Part shown: positions 35,313 through 46,120 of the stretch, piece by piece
How positions within the stretch are numbered: position 1 is the stretch's first letter
How the letters are laid out: every line of letters begins with the position of its first letter
From: Catenovulum sp. 2E275
Lineage (GTDB): Bacteria; Pseudomonadota; Gammaproteobacteria; Enterobacterales; Alteromonadaceae
Direction of reading: 5' to 3'
Length of the DNA stretch: 64,000 bases
Assembly: GCF_025515275.1 (NCBI RefSeq)
Contig: NZ_JAOPFU010000002.1
Span: forward strand, 186,001 to 250,000
Made by a program: the position numbers and the translations under genes
The notes under the pieces: model-generated
Databases searched by the model: none
Told to the model about the DNA's origin: nothing
Seen by the model: the letters and a program-made list of their open reading frames with translations, nothing else

Positions 35313-35959
35313 GCGCTACGATCTCCGGTTTGGGCAGATTCTAACGAGGCCGAACTAGGTACAGTAAAAATACGGGTAATTTCACCAAATTCTTTGCTTT
35401 CAATTTTAAGTTGAATCCCTGCTGGTAATGCATTGCTTTCCCATTTATTTTTCCACGACTTAGCTTTAGAGTCGTAAAACTCAAAATGAATTTGCTCAAC
35501 CCCTTCCAATAAAATCCGGATTTTAGGTTCTTCACCTTTTACCGGATCAGGAAAGTCATAATACATACGTTCTAAATTACCGTCATAAACTCGATAAGCA
35601 ATCGACTGCACTTCGCTTCTTGGCAAAATATTCATTGGATTAACCCAGCCTAAACGGCGAAATGCCAAAACTTCCGAGTCACTGTCTAAAATTAATTCAC
35701 CATGAGACAACAAGTTATTACTCGCCTGCTCACCGTTTGCCCTTACTTTACGCTCTGCTAATTGGGCTAAATCACGCTCAATTACCAGCATCGCACGCTG
35801 AAACTGTGCCATTTTATCGCCATGAGCCAGCGAGACTTCATTCGTTTTGACCGTACTGGATAAAATACCGGTTCCGGCTAGCCCCAGCAAAGCAAAAATG
35901 GCGATAGCAAGCAGCATTTCTATTAATGTAAAACCCAATTGCTTGTGACTAAATTGCAT
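35300..35959 (-). CDS. gspJ: minor pseudopilin GspJ
   Basis: 219 residues with prepilin signal LGFTLIEMLLAIAIFALLGLAG (cleavage after Gly, Glu at +5), then the GspJ beta domain (RVYDGNLERMYYDFPD). One of three tip pseudopilins. Its ATG shares its last base with the gspI stop, so translation is coupled. Confidence 0.94.
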   Translation of the reverse strand: MQFSHKQLGFTLIEMLLAIAIFALLGLAGTGILSSTVKTNEVSLAHGDKMAQFQRAMLVIERDLAQLAERKVRANGEQASNNLLSHGELILDSDSEVLAFRRLGWVNPMNILPRSEVQSIAYRVYDGNLERMYYDFPDPVKGEEPKIRILLEGVEQIHFEFYDSKAKSWKNKWESNALPAGIQLKIESKEFGEITRIFTVPSSASLESAQTGDRSAWTQ

Positions 35960-36336
35960 TAAGGTTTACCTATATAGCTGGTTAATTCGGTAATATATTC
36001 CTGATAATCTGCATCCTGATAAACACTAATAGTGACCGCAACCAGCTCATCGCCAAAATTCGTTTTTACTCTTTTTTGTTGCCAGTACCAAGTTGCACCA
36101 GCCATTTCAGCTTCGCCTTTTTGGCTATTTTGCACAGGCCATTCGCGTTCAATTAATATCGTGTTTAATCTATTGCTGGCAATCCAATTTGCCATCATTA
36201 CTTGCTGTAATTTATCTTGATTACTAATATGCACAGAGCTTGACTGAACAATAGCAACCCCGGCAGTTGCCAAAATCGCCATCGCGACTATGACTTCTAA
36301 AATAGTAAAACCTTTTTTATTTTTTATTATTTTCAT
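35959..36336 (-). CDS. gspI: minor pseudopilin GspI
   Basis: 125 residues with prepilin signal KGFTILEVIVAMAILATAGVAIV and the ANWIASNRLNTILIEREWP region typical of GspI. It nucleates the pseudopilus tip with GspJ/K. It overlaps gspH by 4 bp. Confidence 0.94.
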   Translation of the reverse strand: MKIIKNKKGFTILEVIVAMAILATAGVAIVQSSSVHISNQDKLQQVMMANWIASNRLNTILIEREWPVQNSQKGEAEMAGATWYWQQKRVKTNFGDELVAVTISVYQDADYQEYITELTSYIGKP

Positions 36337-36941
36337 GGTTTTACCTCGGCTAAATCCTGAACTTTTAATGGCAGTTCGGTTTCGCCAGATACTTCAAAAA
36401 CAATTTCATCTTCGCCAGAAAACGGGCGGTTAAAAACAAACTGAATGCTAAAAGGCGTAATTTCACCACTCGAAAACAAATAAACCTGCGGAATCAACTT
36501 AGGTTTACCGTCATCATCTTCTTCATCTTGATTACGACCAAATAAACCAGCTTCTTCATCTACATTATCAAGCCAAGGAATATCACCCAGCGTTAATTTA
36601 AGTTCAAAGTTTTCATCCATTTCGTATTTAGATAAAACTTTATCGTCTTCAATTTCTTGCCATAATTCGCCATCATAACCTAAAAACTGATAGCTGTTTT
36701 TGTCCACCAGCAGGCCAAGCTGTAAATTATTCAATAAAGCATAATCTGAAGCTAACTGAACCACAGCCTGTAATCTTTTGGCTTCGTCTTCTACTTTATT
36801 TCTGTCACTGCGAATATCAAAAGATAAGCTAACACTGCTTAGCACAACGGCCATCAGCACCATTACTAGCATGACCTCTAATAAAGTAAAGCCGCGTTGG
36901 CGGCTTAACTTTGTTTGATATTTTTGCATATTCGCCGACAT
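36333..36941 (-). CDS. gspH: minor pseudopilin GspH
   Basis: 202 residues with prepilin signal RGFTLLEVMLVMVLMAVVLSSV. The C-terminal portion is acidic (NQDEEDDDGKP). GspH links the tip complex to the major pilin GspG. It overlaps gspI by 4 bp and lies 6 bp after gspG. Confidence 0.93.
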   Translation of the reverse strand: MSANMQKYQTKLSRQRGFTLLEVMLVMVLMAVVLSSVSLSFDIRSDRNKVEDEAKRLQAVVQLASDYALLNNLQLGLLVDKNSYQFLGYDGELWQEIEDDKVLSKYEMDENFELKLTLGDIPWLDNVDEEAGLFGRNQDEEDDDGKPKLIPQVYLFSSGEITPFSIQFVFNRPFSGEDEIVFEVSGETELPLKVQDLAEVKP

Positions 36942-36947
36942 TAAATA

Positions 36948-37382
36948 TTATAAAAACTCGTCAACGTTCCAGTTACCAATATCGTCTTCGGTATCAGCCT
37001 GACCGTCTGGCCCTAACGAGAAAATATCAATTTTACCATTTTCGCCAGGGCTTAATAATTGATAATCATTATCCCAAGGATCTTTCGGTAAACGTTTGAT
37101 AAAACCACCTTCTGGGAAATTTTTTGGCATAGGCTCAATGCTTGGCTCGTTCACTAATGCATCTAAACCTTGCTCGGTTGTTGGATATACATGGTTATTT
37201 AACTTATACATATCCATTGCTTGCTCAAGCGTTACAATATCGGTTGCCGCTTTTTTAACTCTGGCTTTATCACTTTCACCAATAAAGTTTGGCGCAATCA
37301 TACTGGCTAAAATACCGATAATAACCAGCACCACCATGATTTCTAAAATGGTAAAACCCTGTTGTTTACGATTGATTTTCAT
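36948..37382 (-). CDS. gspG: major pseudopilin GspG
   Basis: 144 residues. Prepilin signal QGFTILEIMVVLVIIGILASMI, followed by the GspG block YKLNNHVYPTTEQGLDALVNEP and LPKDPWDNDYQLLSPGENG with the C-terminal calcium-binding loop SLGPDGQADTEDDIGNW. Builds the secretion pseudopilus that pushes exoproteins through the secretin. A prepilin peptidase (GspO/PilD) is needed but not in this window. Confidence 0.96.
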   Translation of the reverse strand: MKINRKQQGFTILEIMVVLVIIGILASMIAPNFIGESDKARVKKAATDIVTLEQAMDMYKLNNHVYPTTEQGLDALVNEPSIEPMPKNFPEGGFIKRLPKDPWDNDYQLLSPGENGKIDIFSLGPDGQADTEDDIGNWNVDEFL

Positions 37383-37384
37383 TG

Positions 37385-38611
37385 TTAACCTACCATTGAA
37401 TTAAGTGCCATAATTGGCTGTAGAATTGAAATTACGATAAAAAATACCACGGCTGCCATAGACAAAACCATAGCCGGACCAATAATGCTTAAAGTAACAT
37501 TCACCATGCCTTCAAACTCTCTGTCTTGATTATCTGCCGCGCGTGATAACATGCTTTCCAGCTCACCACTTTTTTCACCACTGGCGATCATGTGTAGCAT
37601 CATGGGTGGAAATAGTTTGGTTTGATCAAGTGCCGCCCGTAAACTTGTTCCTTCACGCACTCTTAATCTAGCTTCCTGAATGGCTTCTTTGATGTAGTCG
37701 TTACTTAATACATCACCTGCGATTTTCATGCTTTCAAGTAATGGTACGGCACTGGCTGTTAAAATACTTAAAGTACGGGCAAATCTAGCTGTATTTAAGC
37801 CGCGTGATACTTTACCGGCCAGCGGCATTTTAAGTAATAATTTATGGTACTGATATCTAGGCTTCTCTTTTTTCATTAAACGCTGAAAAACCACTGCACT
37901 ACCCAGTACCAATAAAATTAAAAATGGTCCGTATGCACTTAAAAAGTTACTCATCGCAATCATAAATTGAGTTGTGCCCGGTAGTTCTCCACCTAATCGG
38001 TCAAACTGAGCAACTATTTTTGGTACAACTGAGGTTAATAAAAAATAAACCACAGAAAAAGCAACCACCATCAACATAACCGGATAAACCGAGGCTTGCT
38101 GAATTTTGGATTTAGTAACCTGACGCTGCTCGGTATAATCAGCCAGCCTTTCAAGCACAGTATCTAAATGCCCAGATTTTTCACCGGCGGCAACCATAGA
38201 ACAAAACAGGTTATCAAAAATATGGGGATATTCCGCCATGCTGTCTGCCAGCGTATAACCTTCGGTCACTTTTGAGCGAACCGCCATAATCATTCGCTCG
38301 ATTCGTGGCACATCACATTGCTGAGCAACCGCTAGTAAAGATTCTTCAATCGGTAAACCAGACGCAGATAAAGTAGATAACTGACGGGTAATTAATGCTA
38401 AATCAGCAGCCGATATTTTGCGCTCAAAACTAAATAACGGCTGTTTTTGACTTGCGGTGTTTTTTTCCTGCTGGGCTGCGGTTTGAACCTCTACCGGAAT
38501 TAAACCTTTATCACGCAATAAACCTCTTGCCGCTTTAGCTGTATCCGCTTCTATAATGCCTTTTTTATTGCGTCCTTTAGCATCTAACGCTTTGTATGCA
38601 AATGCAGCCAT
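37385..38611 (-). CDS. gspF: T2SS inner-membrane platform protein GspF
   Basis: 408 residues: MAAFAYKALDAKGRNKKGIIEADTA is the GspF start, with two cytoplasmic four-helix domains and three membrane helices (VMLMVVAFSVVYFLLTSVV, FLILLVLGSAVVF and AMVLSMAAVVFFIVISIL). The ...MVAAGEKSGHLDTVLERLADY and MIASGEKSGELESMLSRAAD repeats mark its internal duplication. It interacts with GspE and GspL. It lies 2 bp upstream of gspG. Confidence 0.96.
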   Translation of the reverse strand: MAAFAYKALDAKGRNKKGIIEADTAKAARGLLRDKGLIPVEVQTAAQQEKNTASQKQPLFSFERKISAADLALITRQLSTLSASGLPIEESLLAVAQQCDVPRIERMIMAVRSKVTEGYTLADSMAEYPHIFDNLFCSMVAAGEKSGHLDTVLERLADYTEQRQVTKSKIQQASVYPVMLMVVAFSVVYFLLTSVVPKIVAQFDRLGGELPGTTQFMIAMSNFLSAYGPFLILLVLGSAVVFQRLMKKEKPRYQYHKLLLKMPLAGKVSRGLNTARFARTLSILTASAVPLLESMKIAGDVLSNDYIKEAIQEARLRVREGTSLRAALDQTKLFPPMMLHMIASGEKSGELESMLSRAADNQDREFEGMVNVTLSIIGPAMVLSMAAVVFFIVISILQPIMALNSMVG

Positions 38612-38617
38612 TTTGGA

Positions 38618-40177
38618 TTAATCCTCTCGCGTAACCCGAACCACTTCTTCCAGCGAGGTAATACCGGCTAAAACTTTATCGCAACCATCCTGACGAATAC
38701 TCGGCGTTGTCTGACGAACCAGTTTTTCAATTGCCTGTTCGCCTCTGCCATTGTGGATCATCTCTCGCACTTCTTCGGTTACAACCAATAATTCGTGAAT
38801 ACCTGAACGGCCTTTATAACCGCTCATATTACATTCAGCACAACCAACTGAGCGATAAATTAACTGCTGACTATTGTCGATTAACCCTAAAATCTCACGC
38901 TCACGGGCATCCGGCAAATGCGCTTCTTTACAGCTTGGGCATAAAGTTCTGACTAATCGCTGCGCTAATACCCCCAATAAACTGGAAGATAATAAGAAAG
39001 GTTCAACCCCCATATCTTCTAAACGGGTAATCGCACCAGCTGCGGTATTTGTATGCAGAGTAGACATTACCAAGTGACCGGTTAAACTGGCTTGTACCGC
39101 AATATGTGCGGTTTCTAAATCACGGATTTCACCAACCATAACCACATCAGGATCCTGACGTAAAATCGCTCTTAAACCACGCGCAAATGTCATATCCACT
39201 TTGGTATTAACCTGAGTTTGACCAACACCTTCCAGCGCATATTCAATTGGATCTTCAACCGTTAAAATATTTCTGTCGGTTGAGTTAAGCTCAGTTAAAC
39301 CAGCATAAAGCGTGGTTGATTTACCAGAACCAGTAGGACCGGTTACCAAAATAATCCCGTGCGGTTTATGAATTAACTCATTAAATAATTCACGGTTATT
39401 TGCTGTCATGCCTAAGTCTTTTAAGTTTAACTTAGCATTATTTTTATCCAGCAAACGCAGTACCGCTCGCTCACCGTGGCTCGATGGCATAGTACTAACC
39501 CGCACATCAACGGCTCGGCCTGCAATTTTTAATGAAATACGACCATCCTGCGGAACGCGCTTTTCAGCAATATCCAGCTTAGCCATAACTTTAATCCGTG
39601 AAATTAAAACCGACGCTAATTTACGGTTAGGTTTTAAAACTTCACGTAAAATACCATCTACCCTAAAACGGATTTTCAGGTCTTTTTCAAATGTCTCAAC
39701 GTGAATATCCGACGCACCTTCTTTAATCGCCTCACTTAACATGGCGTTAATTAATTTGATAATGGGCGCATCATCTTCGTTTTCTAATAAATCTTCGGTT
39801 TCAGGCAATTCATCAATTAATGAAAACAAGTCGGCTTCGTTCCCAATATCTTCCATTAACTGGCGAGCTTCAGACGAGTCGCGCTGGTAAGCCACGGTCA
39901 TTCTAAGCTCAAAAGCATCATCCGTTACTTTTTCAACTGCAAACTCTTTACCTAAAAAACGGCGGACTTCGAGCAAAGTATCCAAACTAACTGAATTGCG
40001 GCAAATAGCCGTCCATTCATCATCTTCTTTTTCTAACAAAACGCCAAGTCGGTTAGCAAAACCAAATGGCAGTCGGGACTCACCAACTGCGATCATTTCT
40101 TCGTTTTCTGGTTCTGCCAGTTCTGCGGCTTCCGCCAGCAAGTTTTCGTTAGCTAAATCTTGAGTTGTTTGTGTCAT
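38618..40177 (-). CDS. gspE: T2SS ATPase GspE
   Basis: 519 residues. An extended N-terminal domain (about 1-130) contacts GspL. The ATPase core has ASDIHVET, Walker [10 protein letters not shown] (280-288), Asp box [12 protein letters not shown], and the His box [16 protein letters not shown] zinc module is seen as CPSC...CAEC (about 418-455). It powers pseudopilus assembly. The gene overlaps gspD by 1 bp. Confidence 0.97.
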   Translation of the reverse strand: MTQTTQDLANENLLAEAAELAEPENEEMIAVGESRLPFGFANRLGVLLEKEDDEWTAICRNSVSLDTLLEVRRFLGKEFAVEKVTDDAFELRMTVAYQRDSSEARQLMEDIGNEADLFSLIDELPETEDLLENEDDAPIIKLINAMLSEAIKEGASDIHVETFEKDLKIRFRVDGILREVLKPNRKLASVLISRIKVMAKLDIAEKRVPQDGRISLKIAGRAVDVRVSTMPSSHGERAVLRLLDKNNAKLNLKDLGMTANNRELFNELIHKPHGIILVTGPTGSGKSTTLYAGLTELNSTDRNILTVEDPIEYALEGVGQTQVNTKVDMTFARGLRAILRQDPDVVMVGEIRDLETAHIAVQASLTGHLVMSTLHTNTAAGAITRLEDMGVEPFLLSSSLLGVLAQRLVRTLCPSCKEAHLPDAREREILGLIDNSQQLIYRSVGCAECNMSGYKGRSGIHELLVVTEEVREMIHNGRGEQAIEKLVRQTTPSIRQDGCDKVLAGITSLEEVVRVTRED

Positions 40178-42360
40178 TACTCAGCCTCAGACTGCTCGCT
40201 GTTTTGTTCTGCTCTTTGCTTCTTATCAGCTTCTAAATACTGTTTAAGCGCACCTTTTTGAGTTAAATACTCTTCAAACGATGGCGGCAGTTCTAACTTA
40301 TTATCCCAGTGTGGTAATACCGGAATATCTTCGCTGTAAGATAAGAAATTACCGTTAGCACGGCGCTCTAACTGCTGCGCACGAATATAATTATATTTTT
40401 TATGGCTGATAGTATTTTGAGTAATATCGTCGGTGACAATAGTCGGTTTAATAAATACCATCAAGTTACGCTTACGTTTGGTATTACTGGTTGATTTAAA
40501 TAAGTTACCAATAATTGGAATATCACCTAACAATGGTACTTTAGAGACACTTTCTTGCACGTCTTCATCAATTAAACCACCTAGTACAATAGTCGCGCCA
40601 TTCTCAGCCATAACCGTGGTTTTAATTTCACGTTTATTAAAGCTGACATCGATACCAGTTGCGCCGGCAACGCTAGATACTTCCTGTTCAATTTCTAATT
40701 TAACTGCGGAGCCTTCGTTTACCTGAGGTGTTACTTTTAATTTAATCCCCACCTCTTTACGATCTACCGTCTGGAAAGGGTTAGCATTATTACTTGAAGC
40801 GGTTGAGCCTGTAATAGTTGGAACTTCCTGACCAACTAAAATAGAGGCTTCTTGGTTATCTAAAGTTGTAATATTTGGAGTTGCCAGAATATTTGAATTT
40901 GTAGAGGTGGTTACCGCTTGTAATACTGCACCCCAACCATTTTTAACAATACCGACTAAAGTACCGTTTACCCCACCTAATAAACTAGCCAGAGTTGAGA
41001 AATCGCCCTGAATTTCTTCACCTTCAACAATGCTGGCGATTACTCGGTTACCATCTTCATCGTAAACTGGTTGACCAGCCGCATCAGTTCGGTAAGTAAT
41101 ATCATCTTCACCATAACGGGTTCTAGCCTGCTCTGCACCAACAGCTAAAGAGCCTATTGGCGTTGAGTTAGTAAACTGGACCATACCACCATCTTCACTA
41201 ATCCATTGCACGCCTAAATTAAATCCATCACCATCAAATACTTCCACAATAATTGCTTCAACCTGGATTTGCGCACGGCGAATATCAAGCTGGCGAATCA
41301 CATCTTCAAGCGAGCGCATTACATCTGGTTCAGCTGTAATTACTAAGGCATTGCTATCCTGGTGCGCTTCAATGCTAATATCACGGTTAGATTTAGCTGA
41401 GGTCGTTTTTGCTCCACCAGATTTATCATCAAGAATACTGGTGCTTACCCCTTGTAAAACTTTAACTAAATCTTCTGCTTTTGCGTATTTAAGATAATAC
41501 ACTTTGGTATTACCGCTTGATTCAAGCTCGCTGTCTAAACGCTCAATCATTTTAATGGTACGAGCACGCGCTTTACCTTCACCGCTGACAATAACGCTGT
41601 TTGTTCTGTCATCCGCAACAACTTTTGGGATCAAGTTATCTGGCGTTCTGTCTTTAGCCGCATTTTTATTCAAGGTTTCAATAATTCGAACAATTTCAGT
41701 GGCCGAAGCAAATCTAAGTTTTACAATTTCAACGTCCTGATCACCAGCCTGATCGACCCGCTTAATAATTTCAGTTAAGCGGTTAACCACAGAGGCGCGG
41801 CCCGTTAGCATAATAACGTTAGACGGATCATAGTGAACTACGTTACCGCCACCTGCCTGATCGTTTAGTTGGCGTAATAATGGCGATAATTCTTTTACCG
41901 ATACGTTATATACCTGAACAACACGGGTAACCATTTCATCGCCATCGCCCTTTTCCTGATTTTCTACAACCGGAATAGAAGATGTTTTTGCATCTTTGTC
42001 ACGGATAACTTTTAACACCCCGTTAGACATTTCAACAACCGCGTAGTCGTATACTTCCAATACGTTTAAAAAGAACTGATAGTATTGCTCTTCAGTTAAC
42101 AGATCATAACTACGGACATTAATTTTACCGCGGACATTTGGATCAACAATGATGGTTTTTTTAAGGTTTTTACCAACAATATTGATAAATTCGTTAATGT
42201 CTGTGCCTTTGAAATTTGGAGAATATTCTGCGGCGAATGAAGTCGGAGTAGAAAAAGTAATAAATGCCGACAAAGCTAATGCAGAAAATTGCTTAACTAC
42301 TGCGGGGCGCTGTTTAGTGCTCATCATGCCCTGATGCTCCGTATTTTTAATTTTATTCAT
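40177..42360 (-). CDS. gspD: T2SS outer-membrane secretin GspD
   Basis: Forms the outer-membrane channel of the T2SS. 727 residues if started at 42360; a stronger SD (GGAG, 9 bases) favours the internal ATG at 42327, which begins a clean signal peptide (MMSTKQRP...TPTSFA). N0-N3 domains follow: [35 protein letters not shown]-type repeats, then the secretin domain with [13 protein letters not shown] and [16 protein letters not shown]. The alternative first start abuts the gspC stop (TAAATG). No pilotin gene is seen here. Confidence 0.95.
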   Translation of the reverse strand: MNKIKNTEHQGMMSTKQRPAVVKQFSALALSAFITFSTPTSFAAEYSPNFKGTDINEFINIVGKNLKKTIIVDPNVRGKINVRSYDLLTEEQYYQFFLNVLEVYDYAVVEMSNGVLKVIRDKDAKTSSIPVVENQEKGDGDEMVTRVVQVYNVSVKELSPLLRQLNDQAGGGNVVHYDPSNVIMLTGRASVVNRLTEIIKRVDQAGDQDVEIVKLRFASATEIVRIIETLNKNAAKDRTPDNLIPKVVADDRTNSVIVSGEGKARARTIKMIERLDSELESSGNTKVYYLKYAKAEDLVKVLQGVSTSILDDKSGGAKTTSAKSNRDISIEAHQDSNALVITAEPDVMRSLEDVIRQLDIRRAQIQVEAIIVEVFDGDGFNLGVQWISEDGGMVQFTNSTPIGSLAVGAEQARTRYGEDDITYRTDAAGQPVYDEDGNRVIASIVEGEEIQGDFSTLASLLGGVNGTLVGIVKNGWGAVLQAVTTSTNSNILATPNITTLDNQEASILVGQEVPTITGSTASSNNANPFQTVDRKEVGIKLKVTPQVNEGSAVKLEIEQEVSSVAGATGIDVSFNKREIKTTVMAENGATIVLGGLIDEDVQESVSKVPLLGDIPIIGNLFKSTSNTKRKRNLMVFIKPTIVTDDITQNTISHKKYNYIRAQQLERRANGNFLSYSEDIPVLPHWDNKLELPPSFEEYLTQKGALKQYLEADKKQRAEQNSEQSEAE

Positions 42361-43308
42361 TTAATAAAGCGAAATATAAATTTGTTTAACACTGCCGTTG
42401 CGTTCAACAATGAGAGAAGCTTCTTGAGCCTCTTTTAACTGATTCATTGCCTGCATAGCTTGAGATAAATTGGTTAAGTCATAACCATTGATTTCGGTTG
42501 CAATATCGCCGGCTTCTAAACCAACAGCTGCAAATAATTTAGGATCTTTACCCGGAAACAAGCGGTAGCCAACCAACTCACCATCACGCTTAACCGGAGA
42601 TGCTTTTAAATAATCAACCAGTTTACCCGGATCGGATAAGGCTTCTTCTCTAATTTGCTCAATAACCTCTTTGCCTTCTTCGGTTAATTCAGCATTTTCA
42701 GTTGTCTCTGGTTCAACTTTAGCTGCAGGCGCAATAGGCTCTGAAACGGCAATTGCGCTATAATCTTGTCCTTCCAGCATTAAAGTTTCACGACGGCCTG
42801 TTTGTTCTAAAATAATTCTGTCAGCGTAAATTTCTTTAATAACCGCTCTGGTACCATCAATTTTTTCATCTATGCCGTATACGTCTTGCGAACCGCTTTT
42901 TTCAATAATTGCTGCAGCTAATAGTTTGTCACTACTTGGCACTACGCCAGTTAATTTTAAGTTTAATGTTGTTTCCGGTGCATCTTCAGGTTGAGTTTCA
43001 ACTACAACCGGCTCAGCATTAAAATCACCAAATAAATTTAAGCCCGTAATTTTACTGGTATCTGCCGCAACTACCGAACTATTAACAGTATTAGTCGCAT
43101 TGCTTTGTAATATGTTTAAGTCAGGTTTTGGAAAAAGCTGCCAGGTAATTTGAGCTAACAACCAAGCAATATAAGCTAATAGCAATAAGATAATTGCCGA
43201 GCTTATTTTATCCTGTGGCAGTTTTTTTAATTTATCTAAACTTTGGAGAAGATTGTCTTGCAAAATAAGTAACCAAAATAAAAATTTGTTAGTGTAATTT
43301 TTAACCAC
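42361..43308 (-). CDS. gspC: T2SS inner-membrane/periplasmic connector GspC
   Basis: 315 residues, first gene of the gspCDEFGHIJKLMN operon. One membrane helix (ISSAIILLLLAYIAWLLAQITW) is followed by the homology region (LNLKLTGVVPSSDKLLAAAII, ..VYGIDEKIDG..) that binds GspD N0, and a C-terminal PDZ domain (YRLFPGKDPKLFAAVGLEAGDIATEINGYDL). The start is GTG without a clear SD; a TTG 15 codons later is an alternative. Divergent from hslR. Confidence 0.93.
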   Translation of the reverse strand: MVKNYTNKFLFWLLILQDNLLQSLDKLKKLPQDKISSAIILLLLAYIAWLLAQITWQLFPKPDLNILQSNATNTVNSSVVAADTSKITGLNLFGDFNAEPVVVETQPEDAPETTLNLKLTGVVPSSDKLLAAAIIEKSGSQDVYGIDEKIDGTRAVIKEIYADRIILEQTGRRETLMLEGQDYSAIAVSEPIAPAAKVEPETTENAELTEEGKEVIEQIREEALSDPGKLVDYLKASPVKRDGELVGYRLFPGKDPKLFAAVGLEAGDIATEINGYDLTNLSQAMQAMNQLKEAQEASLIVERNGSVKQIYISLY

Positions 43309-43553
43309 GCAAGGTTAAACTTTTATATTATCGCAACAGAATGTTACGTTTTTTGTAATATTGCAACAGCAATTAATAATATTTTATTCCATTACCTATT
43401 CCATCTTCAAACTATCCATTTGTTTTATAAGTGTAAATTTTTATTAAATAGGAAATTTAGTATATCGTATTTAGTTATTATACAATAGCGTCTGTTTCAT
43501 CCAACCGCTTGAGCTAAGATAAAGCTTATTTTTGTAACGAATCTTTGGGTAAC
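43309..43553. other. divergent intergenic region gspC / hslR
   Basis: About 245 bp with no gene. Very AT-rich, several near -10-like TATAAT strings; it presumably holds the promoter of the T2SS operon and of the hslR-hslO pair, but no single promoter stands out. Confidence 0.4.
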
Positions 43554-43967
43554 ATGACAAAAAAAAGTTCAACCGAAACTCAGTTAAATGTCCGTCTGGA
43601 TAAATGGCTGTGGGCAGCCAGATTTTATAAAACCCGTGCACTGGCTCGCGCTATGATCGAAAACGGTAAAGTAAAATATAATCAGCAAAGATGCAAACCA
43701 AGCCGTACTGTTGAAGTAGGTGCTTACTTAACGATTAGCCAAGGGTTTGATGATAAAGAAATTGAAGTGCTTGAATTATCTGATCAACGCCGCAGCGCAC
43801 CACAAGCTCAATTGCTATACGCTGAAACTGACGAGAGTTTAAAAAAGCGTACAGAACAAGCTCAGCTTCGAAAAATACAACATTCGCTTAATCCGCATCC
43901 GGAGACTAAACCGGATAAAAAACAGCGACGCCAATTAATCCAAGTGAAACAGAAGAATCATTCATGA
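43554..43967 (+). CDS. hslR: ribosome-associated heat shock protein Hsp15 (HslR)
   Basis: S4-domain RNA-binding protein that recycles 50S subunits carrying a nascent chain after stress. [31 protein letters not shown] is the S4 domain; the basic tail ([19 protein letters not shown]) is usual. The start was moved to ATG 43554 (MTKKSS) over a TTG three codons earlier. Its stop overlaps the hslO ATG (ATGA), the standard hslR-hslO order. Confidence 0.92.
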   Translation: MTKKSSTETQLNVRLDKWLWAARFYKTRALARAMIENGKVKYNQQRCKPSRTVEVGAYLTISQGFDDKEIEVLELSDQRRSAPQAQLLYAETDESLKKRTEQAQLRKIQHSLNPHPETKPDKKQRRQLIQVKQKNHS

Positions 43968-44848
43968 TAAATACAGCAGATCAACTTAACCGTTATGTGT
44001 TTGAAAATACGCATGTTCGTGGTGAATTAGTCCAACTAAACCAAAGCTATCAAGCGATGTTGGAAAACCATAACTATCCACCCGCTATTGCCAAAGTGAT
44101 CGGCGAATTATTTGCCGCAACTAGCTTATTAACTGCCACCTTAAAATTTGAAGGGGATATTGCGGTACAAATTCAGGGCAACGGTCCGGTTTCTTATATC
44201 TCAATAAATGGCAGCCATGATCAACAACTACGAGGCGTAGCTCGGTTTCAGGCAGAACCAGAATCAAACCGTTTATCTGATTTATTTGGCGACAAAGGAT
44301 TTATGGTGATCACGATTAGCCCAACTAAAGGTGAGCGTTATCAGGGCATAGTTGCGCTTGAAAAAGAAACAATTGCTGGCTGTTTAGAAAACTATTTTGC
44401 CCAGTCAGAGCAGCTCCCAACCCATATTTGGTTATTTGCCGATGAAACTCAGCAACAGGCAGCCGGTATTATGTTACAAACCTTACCGGGTAATTCTGAA
44501 TCGAAAAAAACCAAAGCCGAGATTGAAAGCGATTTAGAACATTTAGCTCAACTGACCGCGACTATTAGTCAAGATGAATTATTTAGTTTAGATGCTCAGG
44601 ATGCGTTATACCGTTTATACCATCAGGAAACAGTAAAACTATTTGAACCAACATCTGTTAAGTTCAATTGTGGCTGTTCAAAAGAGCGTAGCTTAAAAGC
44701 ATTGACCACCATTGCGCCTAGTGAATTAAAAGAGATTTTGGAAGAACAAGGTAAAATTGAAATGAAATGCGAATATTGTCTGACTAACTATGAGTTTGTT
44801 GAATCTGACTTATTGCATTTGATCAATGCGCCCCAAAACGAGCAGTAA
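43964..44848 (+). CDS. hslO: redox-regulated chaperone Hsp33
   Basis: 294 residues. The C-terminal redox switch holds the four zinc-binding cysteines as CGC (FNCGCSKER) and CEYC ([12 protein letters not shown]). Oxidative stress releases zinc, unfolds the linker and activates holdase function. N-terminal [18 protein letters not shown] and [11 protein letters not shown] are Hsp33 core. Cotranscribed with hslR. Confidence 0.96.
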   Translation: MINTADQLNRYVFENTHVRGELVQLNQSYQAMLENHNYPPAIAKVIGELFAATSLLTATLKFEGDIAVQIQGNGPVSYISINGSHDQQLRGVARFQAEPESNRLSDLFGDKGFMVITISPTKGERYQGIVALEKETIAGCLENYFAQSEQLPTHIWLFADETQQQAAGIMLQTLPGNSESKKTKAEIESDLEHLAQLTATISQDELFSLDAQDALYRLYHQETVKLFEPTSVKFNCGCSKERSLKALTTIAPSELKEILEEQGKIEMKCEYCLTNYEFVESDLLHLINAPQNEQ

Positions 44849-44907
44849 ATAGCTCGGTTTTAGTATTGAATTTTTGCATTATTTTGCGATTATAGGATTA
44901 CAAAGCC

Positions 44908-44942
44908 GATACTAAATGCTCGCGTAGCGAGCATTTAGTATC
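44908..44942. terminator. strong hairpin after hslO
   Basis: GATACTAAATGCTCGC (44908-44923) pairs perfectly with GCGAGCATTTAGTATC (44927-44942); GTA loop, 16-bp stem. It lies between convergent hslO and the membrane protein gene. No U-run, so the role could be 3'-end protection. Confidence 0.6.
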
Positions 44943-44953
44943 CAACAGTTAGA

Positions 44954-45496
44954 TTATAATAGCGCGGTAACCCCGTGTAATTTCAACAGTTCGTATGATG
45001 AACAATTTGGCCAAAAGTATGATTTAAAATACACCACATCAGGAGCTGCTTTTAAAAACAAGTTTCGTTTAAAAATTAGCAAATAAATCATATTTGGAAT
45101 TATTACAAATGAAATAATGTTTGAAATCCCAAAAGCGTAAATAGTAACAACCCCCATAAAACTGAGAAAAACTAAATACGTGTAAAGATGCACTTTTGAT
45201 TGAGTTAGATAAGTTAGGTATATCATTAATAAAATTTCAATTAAAAGTAAAAAATTTTCAAGGGATAATCCTCTTGACTCATTTATTTGAGCTTTAATAT
45301 TCTCTACATTCTGTCTGTGAATCTCCTTAGCTTTTTCCAAACTTCTGTTTATTTCTGATTTTGTCATTTCGTATGGGCCGGGAGGTGGCGGGTCAACAAG
45401 TGTTCGGTTTACGTATTCAAATTGACCCAAAATCGCAGCTCTAACAATAACAACGATTACTAACAAAACTAAAGCATATTGAAATTTTATATTCAT
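44954..45496 (-). CDS. uncharacterised membrane protein, four to five helices
   Basis: 180 residues. Predicted helices: FQYALVLLVIVVIVRAAIL (1), LENFLLLIEILLMIYLTYL (2), LYTYLVFLSFMGVVTIYAF (3), ISFVIIPNMIYLLIFK (4). A charged amphipathic helix (KSEINRSLEKAKEIHRQNVENIKAQINES) lies in the first loop. No family recognised. It is very AT-rich, and neighbours give no functional hint. Confidence 0.65.
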   Translation of the reverse strand: MNIKFQYALVLLVIVVIVRAAILGQFEYVNRTLVDPPPPGPYEMTKSEINRSLEKAKEIHRQNVENIKAQINESRGLSLENFLLLIEILLMIYLTYLTQSKVHLYTYLVFLSFMGVVTIYAFGISNIISFVIIPNMIYLLIFKRNLFLKAAPDVVYFKSYFWPNCSSYELLKLHGVTALL

Positions 45497-45553
45497 ATCT
45501 ATTAAAAATGGCTGGTTGGCAAAAGGACAACCAGATCAAAGAGGTCAGTTAAT

Positions 45554-45579
45554 GGAAAAGCAGCTTTAACTGCTTTTCC
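45554..45579 (-). terminator. hairpin downstream of the DUF2789 gene
   Basis: GGAAAAGCAG (45554-45563) pairs with CTGCTTTTCC (45570-45579), six-base loop. It lies 30 bp after the DUF2789 stop. Confidence 0.6.
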
Positions 45580-45608
45580 GGCAGGTGTTGTAACTTGCTA
45601 TACCCGTG

Positions 45609-45839
45609 CTACCTTAATTGCGCATCTAAATGATCAACCACTTCTGCCCAATCTGAGTCTGCGGCAATCGCTTCAGTTAAAAAGGCTCGCTGGCTGTTAT
45701 TCCAGCAATCTGCTTTATTTAACGCAACATTTGCTGGGAGCGGCTTATGCTGATTGATAAATGCTTCAATCGCCTCGTCATTATCCGGTAAACCTAACTG
45801 TAAAAATAAGTTATTCATTGTATGAAATTCAGTTTCCAT
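45609..45839 (-). CDS. DUF2789 family protein
   Basis: 76 residues, the whole DUF2789 domain: HTMNNLFLQLGLPDNDEAIEAFINQHKPLP and CWNNSQRAFLTEAIAADSDWAEVVDHL. Small acidic cytoplasmic protein; function unknown. GGAG six bases upstream supports the start. It is the last gene of a leftward series 48445-45609. Confidence 0.85.
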   Translation of the reverse strand: METEFHTMNNLFLQLGLPDNDEAIEAFINQHKPLPANVALNKADCWNNSQRAFLTEAIAADSDWAEVVDHLDAQLR

Positions 45840-45865
45840 CTTAATCTCCGGTTAATAAATACTTG

Positions 45866-46066
45866 TTATTCAATATTAGATGAAGCGCCACGACTGGCTT
45901 TTTTAATCTGATTTACAATATAAATAATGGCTAAATATAATAAACCAGAAAAAGGTATCGCTAACCAGTCTACTTGTTCAGCTTTAATAAATAAAAGCTG
46001 AAAAACCAAAACTGTGAACATAATTGCAAATGCAATTTTAAGGCTCCGCCGCCAGCTAATCTCCAT
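45866..46066 (-). CDS. small two-helix membrane protein
   Basis: 66 residues from the ATG at 46066, which has AGGTGA five bases upstream; a GTG seven codons earlier is less likely. Basic start (MEISWRRSLK), two membrane helices (IAFAIMFTVLVFQLLFI and WLAIPFSGLLYLAIIYIV) and a polar tail. No family recognised. It may be cotranscribed with the TPR and SSF genes. Confidence 0.55.
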   Translation of the reverse strand: MEISWRRSLKIAFAIMFTVLVFQLLFIKAEQVDWLAIPFSGLLYLAIIYIVNQIKKASRGASSNIE

Positions 46067-46120
46067 GTTATCACCTGATAAACTCACTTTTTAATTAGGC
46101 TTTAAAGCCTAGTTGCTCAA